Shown here one piece after another: positions 19,640-28,668 of a DNA stretch of 64,000 bases. Origin of the DNA: Candidatus Saccharimonadota bacterium (GTDB lineage: Bacteria; Patescibacteriota; Saccharimonadia; Saccharimonadales; Saccharimonadaceae). The stretch's first letter is position 1, and every line of letters begins with the position of its first letter. The stretch lies in contig JAQGHA010000009.1 of the NCBI GenBank assembly GCA_028289065.1, positions 1-64,000 of the forward strand. The letters are read 5' to 3'. Position numbers and translations under genes: made by a program. Under the pieces are notes generated by a model that saw nothing but the letters and a program-made list of their open reading frames with translations, ran no database searches and was not told the origin of the DNA.

Positions 19640-20581
19640 TTAAGAAGAAGTACGCCTGGTAGTGCGTTGTTCTAAACGGTGATTAATCTCCGCCCCCAGC
19701 AAAATAATAAAGGTTGAGAGGTTGAACCATACCAATAGAACAATGACACTACCAAAGACATTATATATATTGCTATACACCGATAAATACTTGGCATACA
19801 AGAAGAATAAAGTAGTACCAGCCAGCCAAATAATACTGGCTATCCCCGCTCCCCAACTTACCCATTTCCAATGAGGGTTATGGTTGCTAGGTGCAAACCG
19901 GTAAAACAACGCTAACGAAACGGCAATAATAATCGCTAAAAACAACCATCGCAAAACCGGGAGGCTGATAGCGTAAAACTCCGGTACACCCATGTGAGAC
20001 AACGCCGGCTCATCAATAAGCACCAAACCTAGAACGAGCGTCATTACAAATATTGCGCCGAGTGCCATCAGAAAACTCATACCAATTAATTTTGAAACTT
20101 TTCGTTTTTCAACCTGTTCATAGGCAGTGTTTGTAGCGCTAATCAAGGCGTACATTGCCCTCGAGGCGCTATATAGCGCAATTAATATTGCTACGATTGC
20201 CACGACCACATTGCGTAAATTATATTCAAAGGCGCTTTCCAGCTGTGAACCAATTAATGCGGCAATATCAATTGGGAAATAAATCTCAATCGCCGACAAT
20301 GCTGAATTCAGCTCATTCACATCAACCGTATAAGCCACTATGGCAATAATGGCTGCAATTAATGGGAAGAATGCCAAGCTAGCATAGAAGGCTGACCCGG
20401 CGGCCAGAATTGGCATCTTCTTATCTTTTAAAGCTATCCGCGTTTCCAGTAAAACGAACCGCCAATCTTGCGCTGAAAATAAGTGCGGGCTAGTTACCGC
20501 TTTTCGAGGCTCATTACCTGTTATCACAAAATAATCTAACAGATACTTTCGTATTTTTTTACGTTTTGACTTAAATATCAT
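19640..20581 (-). CDS. YihY/BrkB family membrane protein
   Basis: AAGSAFYASLAFFPLIAAIIAI..., WFNLSTFIILLGAEINHRLE. Confidence 0.9.
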   Translation of the reverse strand: MIFKSKRKKIRKYLLDYFVITGNEPRKAVTSPHLFSAQDWRFVLLETRIALKDKKMPILAAGSAFYASLAFFPLIAAIIAIVAYTVDVNELNSALSAIEIYFPIDIAALIGSQLESAFEYNLRNVVVAIVAILIALYSASRAMYALISATNTAYEQVEKRKVSKLIGMSFLMALGAIFVMTLVLGLVLIDEPALSHMGVPEFYAISLPVLRWLFLAIIIAVSLALFYRFAPSNHNPHWKWVSWGAGIASIIWLAGTTLFFLYAKYLSVYSNIYNVFGSVIVLLVWFNLSTFIILLGAEINHRLEQRTTRRTSS

Positions 20582-20656
20582 ACTACTTAATTTATTCTTA
20601 TTCCTTTAATAATACAGGAACGTGCAAGATAAACGAATGTATAATAGAATGTAATT

Positions 20657-21643
20657 ATGTCTGAACTTCCTAGCCACCGTACCCATTTTAAAGAACCAGT
20701 AGTTGAATCAGGGGCCGACCCGTATGTAATTATCCACGACGATGCATTTTATTATTGTCATGTAATCAATGATGCTGGTATTTTCATTAGAAAAGCCGAT
20801 ACACTGGATACAATTGGAAAAGCTGAACCGGTTAAAATTTGGGAACCACCGGTTGATTCTATCTTCGAAGGCAGCATGTGGGCGCCAGAAGTTCATAACT
20901 TAGATGGAAAATGGTACATCTACTTTGCCGCCGGTGAGCGTGATGAGCATTATTCAAATCAGCGTATGTATGTTCTTGAGGGCGAAGGCGATGACCCACA
21001 AACCACTTCATATGAATTAAAAGGTAAAATCACTGATACTTCCGACGAATGGGCCATTGACGGTACTATTTTGAATATGGAAAATGATGAACGGTATTTT
21101 GTATGGTCAGGTCGACCAACCGTTGAAAATCGATCTCAGAATTTATATATTTCTAAAATGCAAAACCCCTGGACACTCGAAGGTGAACGGGTGGCTATCG
21201 CATCTCCAGTATACGATTGGGAACAACGTGGCGGAAGTATTAACGAAGGCCCACAAATCGTACCTAAAGGTGACCAACGCTCAATTGTCTACTCCGCATC
21301 ACATAGCACCGGTGATTATTACTGCCTAGGCCAAGTAAGCTTAGTTGGCACCGACCCTCTCGATCCTACCCACTGGGTAAAACGGCCAACACCCGTCTAT
21401 GAATCACACGGTAAACTTGTTGCACCTGGTCACGCGTCATTCATCCTTACACCTGACGAAAATTATGGTTGGATGATATTCCATACTGCCCGTAAAGCCG
21501 GTGCTGGCTGGGACCGACAAGTTCGCCTAGCAGCTTTTGCACTGGAAAGCGACCTATCCTTGAAGTTTATAGAAGATACCAGCATATTGAAGTTAGATAA
21601 GCTTATCGGGTTGCTGAATAAGATGATTAAATATCGATCATAA
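20657..21643 (+). CDS. Glycoside hydrolase family 43-like protein
   Basis: ADPYVIIHDDAFYYCHV, MWAPEVHNLDGKWYIYFAAG, WAIDGTIL, NEGPQI. Confidence 0.85.
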   Translation: MSELPSHRTHFKEPVVESGADPYVIIHDDAFYYCHVINDAGIFIRKADTLDTIGKAEPVKIWEPPVDSIFEGSMWAPEVHNLDGKWYIYFAAGERDEHYSNQRMYVLEGEGDDPQTTSYELKGKITDTSDEWAIDGTILNMENDERYFVWSGRPTVENRSQNLYISKMQNPWTLEGERVAIASPVYDWEQRGGSINEGPQIVPKGDQRSIVYSASHSTGDYYCLGQVSLVGTDPLDPTHWVKRPTPVYESHGKLVAPGHASFILTPDENYGWMIFHTARKAGAGWDRQVRLAAFALESDLSLKFIEDTSILKLDKLIGLLNKMIKYRS

Positions 21644-21658
21644 AGTTGGTATAATAAT

Positions 21659-21802
21659 ATGATGAAAAAATCTTTGAATATCACTAACCATACTGAATCT
21701 GGCAAAGTACACGTAAAGGTATTTTGGAAGACAGGGCTCATTATTAGTATTATTTTGAGTGTCGTTGGTACACTGATTTTGAACTTAGTATTTAACCACT
21801 AG
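21659..21802 (+). CDS. Small single-TM protein
   Basis: 47-aa ORF MMKKSLNITNHTESGKVHVKVFWKTGLIISIILSVVGTLILNLVFNH. Confidence 0.45.
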   Translation: MMKKSLNITNHTESGKVHVKVFWKTGLIISIILSVVGTLILNLVFNH

Positions 21803-21812
21803 ATTGAAGCTA

Positions 21813-22205
21813 CTATTTCCTCTTATTATTTACTTCAGTTTCAACTAATTCCTCAACATCTTGAGGAGGTTCTTCGTACTTCTGGACAACAATATAGTTA
21901 GGCTCTTTAATGACCACGCTTTCAATTTCAGGCACATCATGTCTATCAGCCATGACAAAGCACTTCGAAGATTGATGAATTCTATTATATTCACCTAATG
22001 TTACCTCTATTCGTTTTGTACAATTCTCATCAGAACATTCACAAAGAAACATCAAAGTCATGTCTGGATCAACAAAGAGTTGTGTTACTCCGTCTTCTTT
22101 AGCAATCGCCTCTAGCTCATCAAAACCATCAGTAACGCGTTTATTCGCTTCTTTGAAGGCAACTTCATTTTGCGCCATACGACGTGCAGATGTAGATTTG
22201 GTCAT
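21813..22205 (-). CDS. Hypothetical protein
   Basis: 130-aa ORF; 'LFLCECSDENCTKRIEVTLGEYNRIH' conserved-looking Cys motif. Confidence 0.6.
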   Translation of the reverse strand: MTKSTSARRMAQNEVAFKEANKRVTDGFDELEAIAKEDGVTQLFVDPDMTLMFLCECSDENCTKRIEVTLGEYNRIHQSSKCFVMADRHDVPEIESVVIKEPNYIVVQKYEEPPQDVEELVETEVNNKRK

Positions 22206-22282
22206 ATGTTAAGTCTACGCTTCTAAGCAGGAACTGACTATAGAGCAAGGTATAGACTTGCTTTATGTTTAATTTCTTGGGT

Positions 22283-22300
22283 GGGATGAGGGATTCGAAC
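22283..22300 (-). repeat. 18-nt direct copy of tRNA-Gln 3' end (GTTCGAATCCCTCATCCC)
   Basis: GGGATGAGGGATTCGAAC on + strand is identical to 22402-22419 inside tRNA-Gln. Confidence 0.75.
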
Positions 22301-22355
22301 TAAAAATTCCCAGGTGGTGTTTTGCGTTGCAAACGGGGGTTCGAGCCGCTACGTC

Positions 22356-22400
22356 AGCCATAGAAAAAGAGAGTCTTTAAGACTCTCTTTTTCTATGGCT
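22356..22400 (-). terminator. tRNA-Gln terminator hairpin overlapping the tRNA 3' end
   Basis: 22-bp perfect inverted repeat AGCCATAGAAAAAGAGAGTCTT-t-AAGACTCTCTTTTTCTATGGCT. Confidence 0.7.
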
Positions 22401-22470
22401 GGGGATGAGGGATTCGAACCCCCGAATGTCGGCACCAAAAGCCGATGCCTTACCACTTGGCGAATCCCCA
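22396..22470 (-). tRNA. tRNA-Gln (anticodon TTG), CCA encoded
   Basis: Minus strand TGGGGATTCGCCAAGTGGTAAGGCATCGGCTTTTGGTGCCGACATTCGGGGGTTCGAATCCCTCATCCCCAGCCA folds as cloverleaf; loop TTTTGGT gives anticodon TTG. Confidence 0.95.
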
Positions 22471-22524
22471 GTACGGCACCGATGTATTATACCGCAACCG
22501 GGGTAATCGCTCAAGCTCTAGGTG

Positions 22525-23115
22525 CTATTTTGCCTTTTTAACGCCGCGCGAACGTTCAACATGGGCAAATTGTCCATGAATTTCGAATAAGAAATAACCG
22601 CTGACGGCCACCCAAACAGCACCAAACAGTACTGAAATAATGAAGTTAATGACGCTTAAGCCCAAGAACGCCCCCACTACTAAGGCCACGATACCTAATA
22701 ACCATGTTGCGAATAGAAGTACCCAGCCTTTTTTCTGTCGTTCTTTCAGAGGCTGAATAGCAAATGCTAGTAGAATAGCTTCTAACAATAAGAAGAATAA
22801 ACTAACAATAATAGTAATGATGTTCCAAGTTGTAATTGCCGGTGAAACAAAATACGCAGCAGCTGGTGAATCCATTAAACTAACAAGGCTCGAGAGGTTA
22901 GATAAATTGCCTAAAATACTTAAAACCGTAAGTATTAAACCAATGACAACAATCCACCAGGCATTTTCACTAAGCCATTTGCGCGCTTCATTAGGCAAAT
23001 CTGGAACGCTTTTAAACCATCCAAAAACCGTTTTTTCAAGTTTATTTAAAAATTCCATTGCACATAACTCCTCTGCTATTGCCTTTATCATACCGCTCAA
23101 TGACTGTTTCGACAA
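22525..23115 (-). CDS. Hypothetical membrane protein (YccF/DUF-type 4-TM)
   Basis: Four hydrophobic segments; likely start MEFLNKLEK. Confidence 0.6.
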   Translation of the reverse strand: MSKQSLSGMIKAIAEELCAMEFLNKLEKTVFGWFKSVPDLPNEARKWLSENAWWIVVIGLILTVLSILGNLSNLSSLVSLMDSPAAAYFVSPAITTWNIITIIVSLFFLLLEAILLAFAIQPLKERQKKGWVLLFATWLLGIVALVVGAFLGLSVINFIISVLFGAVWVAVSGYFLFEIHGQFAHVERSRGVKKAK

Positions 23116-23121
23116 TGTCTA

Positions 23122-23598
23122 CTACTTGGTTCGCTTCCCTGGCCACAGCCCCCAGGCACTCCATGCGGCTAACACGCCTAAGGCTAGGCTAATGAATACT
23201 GCCCACCATCCTGGCGTTAAATCAACTACCGTTCCTAGAAAACCAATTGTTTCTACATCAACATTAGCGACAAGTATCCATACTGATATAAATAACCATA
23301 TTCCTACCGCCAGCCAGCCTAGCAACATACTCACAAAACGAAAAGCTGGGCTCAGCCGCATACGTAGCAAGAAAGGGACGGCAAATATTTCCGCGAATAT
23401 CAGAATTGGTGCCACACTATATACGCCGTTATCGCTTAAAGGTAAGTTAAGTGACTGAATAAAGGGCAAAAAATCTTCAAACGTAAATAGCTGAGCAACA
23501 GCCATTAATACTAATACAGCTGCAAAAAATATTGCTATGTTTGAACTTTCCTTTGAACGTGGCTTCGGTGCAGGGGTAGATTTAACTAAAATGCTCAT
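23122..23598 (-). CDS. Hypothetical membrane protein
   Basis: 158 aa, four predicted TM segments. Confidence 0.6.
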   Translation of the reverse strand: MSILVKSTPAPKPRSKESSNIAIFFAAVLVLMAVAQLFTFEDFLPFIQSLNLPLSDNGVYSVAPILIFAEIFAVPFLLRMRLSPAFRFVSMLLGWLAVGIWLFISVWILVANVDVETIGFLGTVVDLTPGWWAVFISLALGVLAAWSAWGLWPGKRTK

Positions 23599-23823
23599 GT
23601 TTCACAGTATAGGCTTCCCTTCAGACTAACGCAAATCGTTGTTATTTTTAACATTATGCTTGCGCTTTTCTAGGTAGCAAGGTACAGTAAACAACAAGCG
23701 AAAGTTACGTAAAAAACAAAAACTCCAAAAAAAAATGTTGTAGCTGACTCGCTCTACGATATCCACCACAACATCGAAGGATTCCCGCCCAAAATTGGCG
23801 GGTTTTCTTTTTGGTTTTATTTT

Positions 23824-24477
23824 CTACTCAGCTTTAAAAGAATTGTCGGCTCGCCACTGAGCTATTGCTGCGTGGTTACCGCTTAATAGGACGTCTGGTA
23901 CGGCTAGGCCATTATATTCAGAAGGTTTGGTGTATTGAGGGAACTCTAAAGTTTCTCCGTCTGAAAAGCTCTCAATCGCTGCACTGTCTTCCCCACCAAG
24001 CACCCCAGGAATCAGGCGAACGATACTATCAATGATAGTCATAGCTGGAAGTTCGCCGCCTGTCAGTACATAGTCACCAACACTTACCTGCTCATCCACT
24101 AAACTGACGATGCGTTCGTCATAGCCTTCGTAGCGCCCACAAATAAAAATATAACCGTGTTCCGCCTCTGACCAGTTCTGAGCCACAGATTGCTTCCAGC
24201 GTTGCCCACGGGGGGTCATAAGCACCACTTTAGCAGTTGGGTCATTCTTCTTAGCTTCTTCAACGGCCGCAAACAAAGGCTCGGGCTTTAAAAGCATTCC
24301 ATCACCCCCGCCATACGGGGTATCATCAACTTGCTGGCGAGGGCCAATACCAAAGGTACGCAGGTTAATAGTACTCAACTGTACTATTTCATCTCGTTGA
24401 GCCTTCCACATCATGGAGCTTTCAAACACGCCTGTAAACATCTCCGGAAAAAGGCTTATTACTTGGAATTTTTTCAT
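23824..24477 (-). CDS. trmD: tRNA (guanine-N1)-methyltransferase
   Basis: ISLFPEMFTGVFE, GGGDGMLLKPEP, ICGRYEGYDERI, SVGDYVLTGGELPAM. Confidence 0.97.
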   Translation of the reverse strand: MKKFQVISLFPEMFTGVFESSMMWKAQRDEIVQLSTINLRTFGIGPRQQVDDTPYGGGDGMLLKPEPLFAAVEEAKKNDPTAKVVLMTPRGQRWKQSVAQNWSEAEHGYIFICGRYEGYDERIVSLVDEQVSVGDYVLTGGELPAMTIIDSIVRLIPGVLGGEDSAAIESFSDGETLEFPQYTKPSEYNGLAVPDVLLSGNHAAIAQWRADNSFKAE

Positions 24478-24497
24478 TATTACTAGTGTACGATACG

Positions 24498-24526
24498 TTG
24501 ACGAACTTGTAAATATATGGTACGGT
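24498..24526 (+). promoter_or_regulatory. Sigma70-type promoter of orphan cassette 1
   Basis: TTGACG-17 nt-TACGGT. Confidence 0.6.
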
Positions 24527-24561
24527 TTTACCAGCTCATCCGCCGAACCGAGAGGAACAGT

Positions 24562-24921
24562 ATGGACGTTGCAGAACCGGTGGTGAAAGCCACCAATAAA
24601 AAATACAAGAAAGCGCCTAACTACATCCTCCCTGCTGTTAGGCAGAAGGTAGATAAGGATGCTCGCGCATTGTTCGTAGCATACAAACGAGCGGTTGCTA
24701 AGTTTCCTAGGAAAATCCGTACTTTTGCAGTCACTCAGCTGTCAGCAGAGCCGCACAGCACCATTAGTGAAGCTCTGCAGGGTGGCTCGTTGCAAGTAGC
24801 CGCACTGGCTCTGAAGTACAAAGTTTCCGAGGAAACCATCAAAGAGGCGCTCGACGTCCTCGCCCTTATCCGCAAGTTATCGGTCGACAACGGTACAATA
24901 AGCCGTCACCACGCCGAATGA
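24562..24921 (+). CDS. Orphan hypothetical protein (cassette 1)
   Basis: 119-aa ORF from MDVAEPVVKATNKKYKK; higher-GC codon usage than neighbours; promoter upstream and terminators downstream. Confidence 0.65.
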   Translation: MDVAEPVVKATNKKYKKAPNYILPAVRQKVDKDARALFVAYKRAVAKFPRKIRTFAVTQLSAEPHSTISEALQGGSLQVAALALKYKVSEETIKEALDVLALIRKLSVDNGTISRHHAE

Positions 24922-25010
24922 ACACAACTACACACAGCCCGTTGAGTGAGCCCGCCCTATATGGCGAGAGCCATCAGCGGGCTTTCTCAATGTCAGGTAT
25001 AAATAAAAAC

Positions 25011-25038
25011 AAAACACCACCTAAGAAGGTGGTGTTTT
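25011..25038. terminator. Bidirectional rho-independent terminator
   Basis: AAAACACCACCT-aaga-AGGTGGTGTTTT. Confidence 0.85.
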
Positions 25039-25127
25039 TATCACATAAGCTCTCAACAAATGGTGATTTGTCGCTCGCATGAGCTGTTGTCTCGCAGTTC
25101 AAAGGTTTGGTGTTGAACTATTGGTAA

Positions 25128-25565
25128 TTATATATCAAGGTCATCAAGTTCTGCAAGCTCGGCGCGGGTCTTTTTTGTGTAGTCTGAGCTGTTGTCCACA
25201 GCTTCATCTGTTGCGTTGTCCACAGCAGCCTCTTGTGCGGCTGTTTGAGAGGTGTTTTCGTCAGTTTGAGAGGTATTTGAGCTGTGTTCGTCGCTACTTA
25301 TCGTAGCGCCAACCTGCCCATCGTTGTTAACAATCTTCAAATTGTAACGTGCATCATTTTTAGTCCCTAAGGCGCGCAGCAAGGTTCGCAAGCTTTGAGC
25401 TGTAACGCCGCGCTTACCAATTACCCGCCCTAAATCTTCCGGGTTAACAGTAAGAGTAAGCAGAACGCCCTTTTCGTCTATAATTCGATCAACTAGTACA
25501 TCGTCGGGGTGTCCAACGACGGACTTGACGATATATTCAATAAATTGTTGGTCAATAGTCGACAT
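25128..25565 (-). CDS. KH-domain RNA-binding protein (KhpA/YlqC-like) with acidic tail
   Basis: From MSTIDQQFIEYIVKSVVGHPDDV...GRVIGKRGVTAQSLRTLL (GxxG KH motif); located between rpsP and trmD. Confidence 0.85.
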   Translation of the reverse strand: MSTIDQQFIEYIVKSVVGHPDDVLVDRIIDEKGVLLTLTVNPEDLGRVIGKRGVTAQSLRTLLRALGTKNDARYNLKIVNNDGQVGATISSDEHSSNTSQTDENTSQTAAQEAAVDNATDEAVDNSSDYTKKTRAELAELDDLDI

Positions 25566-25647
25566 AGAGCCCTCCTCAGTCGCATATAAGTATCGTAAGT
25601 TTATTGTAGCATAGGGCTGATTTTTGGTATACGGAAGCGTAACCACA

Positions 25648-25676
25648 TTGACATTAATACATATATGTGCTATAAT
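25648..25676 (+). promoter_or_regulatory. Perfect-consensus sigma70 promoter of orphan cassette 2
   Basis: TTGACA-17 nt-TATAAT. Confidence 0.85.
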
Positions 25677-25736
25677 GCTTGCATCAGACTTCGTAAAGAC
25701 GAGGTTTACCCCTACCACTGCTCTGAAAGGAGCATC

Positions 25737-26220
25737 ATGACCACGACCATCAGCGCAAACCCGCTCGACAGCATCCTCAAGTCGGTCGTCGAGCGCGAAA
25801 ACGCCCAACTCGCCGCCGACACGCTCCGCAAGCAGCAGGAGGCAGAAGAGCGCCAGAAGCGCACCGACGCCCGCCTGGAGCGCGAACGGCAGGAAGAGGC
25901 TGAGCGGTGGCGGGCAACAGTCCGCTCCGTCATCCTCGGATTCATGAACGCCCTGGCAAACAGCGCGCTTCGCAGCGAATGGTCCTCAACAGGACATCAA
26001 GGACGTCAAGGCCTACGCCGACGTCCTCGTCTGCCTGACCGACGAGCACGAGCTTCCCGACCTCAAGCCCGGACTCAAGCGCGTCGTCCAGTCGAAGTTC
26101 GCCTACGGCATGTACCTGAACTCCAGTACCATCTCCCCGACGCTCTTCTTCGGACAGCGCCAGGAGTGGTTCAAGCCGCTCTACACAAAGACGGTCGAAG
26201 ATCAGGCCAACCGGCACTAG
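25737..26220 (+). pseudogene. Orphan hypothetical gene (cassette 2) split by a +1 frameshift
   Basis: Frame 0 MTTTISANPLDSILKSVVERENAQ...ALANSALR then coding continues in +1 frame ...ANGPQQDIKDVKAYADVLVCLTDEHELPDLKPGLKRVVQSKFAYGMYLNSSTISPTLFFGQRQEWFKPLYTKTVEDQANRH*; shift lies at about 25945-25985. Confidence 0.65.
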
Positions 26221-26320
26221 GTCAGAACAAGACCAAACATACGCCTCAGGACGTCCTCCTGAAACCCGCCTACAAGCGGAAGATCCCCTGGTATCTACCA
26301 GGGGCTTCTCCTTGTCATAA

Positions 26321-26348
26321 AAATATCCCGCTTAGTAGCGGGATATTT
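26321..26348. terminator. Rho-independent terminator (rpsP / cassette 2)
   Basis: AAATATCCCGCT-tagt-AGCGGGATATTT; an additional CCCCTGGTA/TACCAGGGG hairpin lies at 26285-26304. Confidence 0.8.
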
Positions 26349-26366
26349 AGTTTGCAAAGTTTGAAA

Positions 26367-26735
26367 CTATTCAGCAGCTACAGTTGCTTCTTCAGCAGGA
26401 GCTTCAGTAACTTCTTCTTTTGGCTGGTTCTTACGAAGCTTGTCCGCGTGGCGGATAGATTTTTGCTTAGTAACGTTTGCTTCAACAACCCATTTAGGTA
26501 GTTTTACACCAGCTTCTTTCATAAGTTTTACAACTCGAGGGGTTGGCTGTGCACCATTATCTAGGTATTTTTGAGCTAGTTCAACTTGAACGGTAGCATC
26601 TTTAGTGTGTGGGTTGTAACTACCTACGTAGGCAACAACACGACCACTAGATGGGTGGCGTTGTGATTCCTGAACAGCCAGGCGGTAGGTTGGGTAGCCG
26701 GCGCGGCCGACACGTTGCAAACGAATTGCGAGCAT
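26367..26735 (-). CDS. rpsP: 30S ribosomal protein S16
   Basis: MLAIRLQRVGRAGYPTYRLAVQESQRHPSSGRVVAYVGSYNPHTK. Confidence 0.96.
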   Translation of the reverse strand: MLAIRLQRVGRAGYPTYRLAVQESQRHPSSGRVVAYVGSYNPHTKDATVQVELAQKYLDNGAQPTPRVVKLMKEAGVKLPKWVVEANVTKQKSIRHADKLRKNQPKEEVTEAPAEEATVAAE

Positions 26736-26819
26736 AAAACAAACTTTCCTTTAACTCTTTAGACTTTTTATATAAGTTCTTGAATAATTTTACACTGTTC
26801 TTCCCTGTAAGTCAACCTG

Positions 26820-27530
26820 TTAAGCGGCTGACTCGTAGGTATTTAATGCGAGTTTAGCAGCTTCTTGTTGTGCAGCTTGCTTACTAGGGCCCGTACCTTT
26901 ACTTACTAAACGAGATCCAGCATAAACACCAAGGGTGAAAACCTTATCATGGTCAGGACCAACTTCTTCCATAACAACGTAGCGAGGCGTAACGCCATCA
27001 ATCCGTTGCATCACCTCTTGAAGGTGTGATTTCGGGTCGCGCCATGAACCTTCTTTAATAATAAGTTCAAGTTTTGAATTGATATGTTTGGCAATAAAAG
27101 TAGCTGCGTCGTCATAGCCTCGCTCCAAATAAATAGCACCGATAAGCGCTTCGAAAGCATTCGCAAGAATTTGCATACGCGCCCGTTCACCACCCTGCTT
27201 TTCACCGCGGCTCATACGGACTAATGGCTCATAGCCAATCTTTGTACCAGCTTCACCAATACTTTCAGTCCGTACCAAAGCTGCTCGCCAGCTAGTTAAA
27301 ATACCTTCAGCTTCGTTATAATTACGGAATAAGAAATCCGTTACTACTAGTTCAAGTACAGCATCGCCTAAAAATTCTAAGCGTTCGTTGTGCTGGCTGA
27401 CGCTTTTACGGTGTTCGTTGACATAACTTCGGTGCGTTAAAGCAGTGACAAGCAGGTCAATATTTTCAAACTCGAAGCCCAGTACAGTTCGGGAAAATTC
27501 TTGGTATGGTGCAGTTAACATACCTGTCAT
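26820..27530 (-). CDS. rnc: Ribonuclease III
   Basis: NERLEFLGDAVLELVV signature; C-terminal dsRBD. Confidence 0.96.
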   Translation of the reverse strand: MTGMLTAPYQEFSRTVLGFEFENIDLLVTALTHRSYVNEHRKSVSQHNERLEFLGDAVLELVVTDFLFRNYNEAEGILTSWRAALVRTESIGEAGTKIGYEPLVRMSRGEKQGGERARMQILANAFEALIGAIYLERGYDDAATFIAKHINSKLELIIKEGSWRDPKSHLQEVMQRIDGVTPRYVVMEEVGPDHDKVFTLGVYAGSRLVSKGTGPSKQAAQQEAAKLALNTYESAA

Positions 27531-28024
27531 TATAATTTCTCTAATCGAATACGCTTCATAGCCAGAAGCATCAATTTCCCAATGTCTTCGTACTCAATCG
27601 CATCTAAGGCATCTTGAAAATTAAACCACTTAATGCCGTTCATCCATTCTTCTTTTTGGATGTCATTCGTATCACCCTTTGCCCGAACTAAATAAATTTG
27701 GGTTGTCATAAGAACTAATTTATCAATGCGACGGTATCGAAAATGAATTTTTCCAAGCCAGCCTAAAATATCAACTTGGCTTAGCCCAGCTTCTTCGCCA
27801 ATTTCACGACGTGCGGTTTGTTGAGCTGTCTCGCCTTCTTCAATGTGACCTTTTGGAATCGTCCAGCGGTCTTTAGCATCTTGAATAAGTAAAATTTCTA
27901 CGCCTTTTTCACCATGGCGAAATACAATACCGCCAGCCGTTGGCTCGCGAACAATTTCCTGGATAGATGGTTTTTTGCGTGAAAAGTATTTCTTAAACTT
28001 ATCAAACTGTGGTGCTGCTGCCAT
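27530..28024 (-). CDS. NUDIX hydrolase
   Basis: GHIEEGETAQQTARREIGEEAGL Nudix box. Confidence 0.93.
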   Translation of the reverse strand: MAAAPQFDKFKKYFSRKKPSIQEIVREPTAGGIVFRHGEKGVEILLIQDAKDRWTIPKGHIEEGETAQQTARREIGEEAGLSQVDILGWLGKIHFRYRRIDKLVLMTTQIYLVRAKGDTNDIQKEEWMNGIKWFNFQDALDAIEYEDIGKLMLLAMKRIRLEKL

Positions 28025-28463
28025 TATCGGCTCCCTCTATAAGCGTGCGGTATGCTGTTCCCAGTACACCGTTCACGAACTTACTCGAGTTATCGGAACC
28101 AAACGCCTTAGCGAGTTCAACTGCTTCGTTGATGACCACTTTAGGAGGAACAATTTCCCCTTGATGAAGTAGTTCGTACACTCCTATACGAAGAATACTT
28201 CGGTCAACCCGAGCAATTTGTTCAATTGGCCAGTCTGGCGCAATTGGTCGAAGCTGGTCGTCAATGGATTTTTGGTGTTCAATCACCCCTTTGACAAGTG
28301 TTTCGACGAACTTAGTATCGTCAATCGCTGTTTCGTAGCGGTCTAAATTACGCTTCAAGATTTCTTGAATGTCGACCGATTGGTCTTCAGAATCTACACG
28401 AAACTCGTATTCATACAGAGTTTGTAGTGCGACGATGCGACCGAGATGACGATTAGATGCCAT
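28002..28463 (-). CDS. nusB: Transcription antitermination factor NusB
   Basis: NusB fold sequence; 'RVDRSILRIGVYELL...VVINEAVELAKAFGSDNSSKFVNGVLG'. Confidence 0.95.
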   Translation of the reverse strand: MASNRHLGRIVALQTLYEYEFRVDSEDQSVDIQEILKRNLDRYETAIDDTKFVETLVKGVIEHQKSIDDQLRPIAPDWPIEQIARVDRSILRIGVYELLHQGEIVPPKVVINEAVELAKAFGSDNSSKFVNGVLGTAYRTLIEGADNGSSTTV

Positions 28464-28515
28464 AATGCGTTAGTTCTCTTTTATTGTAAATGTAACAGAT
28501 ATATCGAAAAGGCTG

Positions 28516-28668
28516 CTATTTGCTAGCAAGCGCTTTACCGGTTTCTTTGCGTGTAGCTTTTGCCTTAACGGGTGATTTTGCGTTCACTCGTCGAGCCAAT
28601 ACAAGCCGTAAGTGGCTGCGTCGCAGACCTGTCTTGCGAGGGCTACTCTGCTTCTTTGGTTGTCCCAT
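28516..28668 (-). CDS. rpmF: 50S ribosomal protein L32
   Basis: 50 aa MGQPKKQSSPRKTGLRRSHLRLVLARRVNAKSPVKAKATRKETGKALASK; not in the supplied track. Confidence 0.85.
   Translation of the reverse strand: MGQPKKQSSPRKTGLRRSHLRLVLARRVNAKSPVKAKATRKETGKALASK

Noticed and set aside
22310-22360. Second tRNA next to tRNA-Gln (GGGGGTTCGAGCCGC...CAGCCA)
   Set aside because: T-stem does not pair and no matching 5' acceptor half; at most a remnant.
22356-22400. 22-bp perfect inverted repeat considered as a transposon end
   Set aside because: One-nt loop and A/T tracts directly after tRNA-Gln CCA fit an intrinsic terminator better.
25945-25985. Programmed +1 ribosomal frameshift in cassette 2
   Set aside because: No recognisable slippery stop or SD-like stimulator; a simple indel is the more economical explanation.
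25942-26217. Track ORF on the minus strand (91 aa, MPVGLIFDRL...)
   Set aside because: Antisense shadow of the real (+1 frame) plus-strand cassette gene in GC-rich codons.
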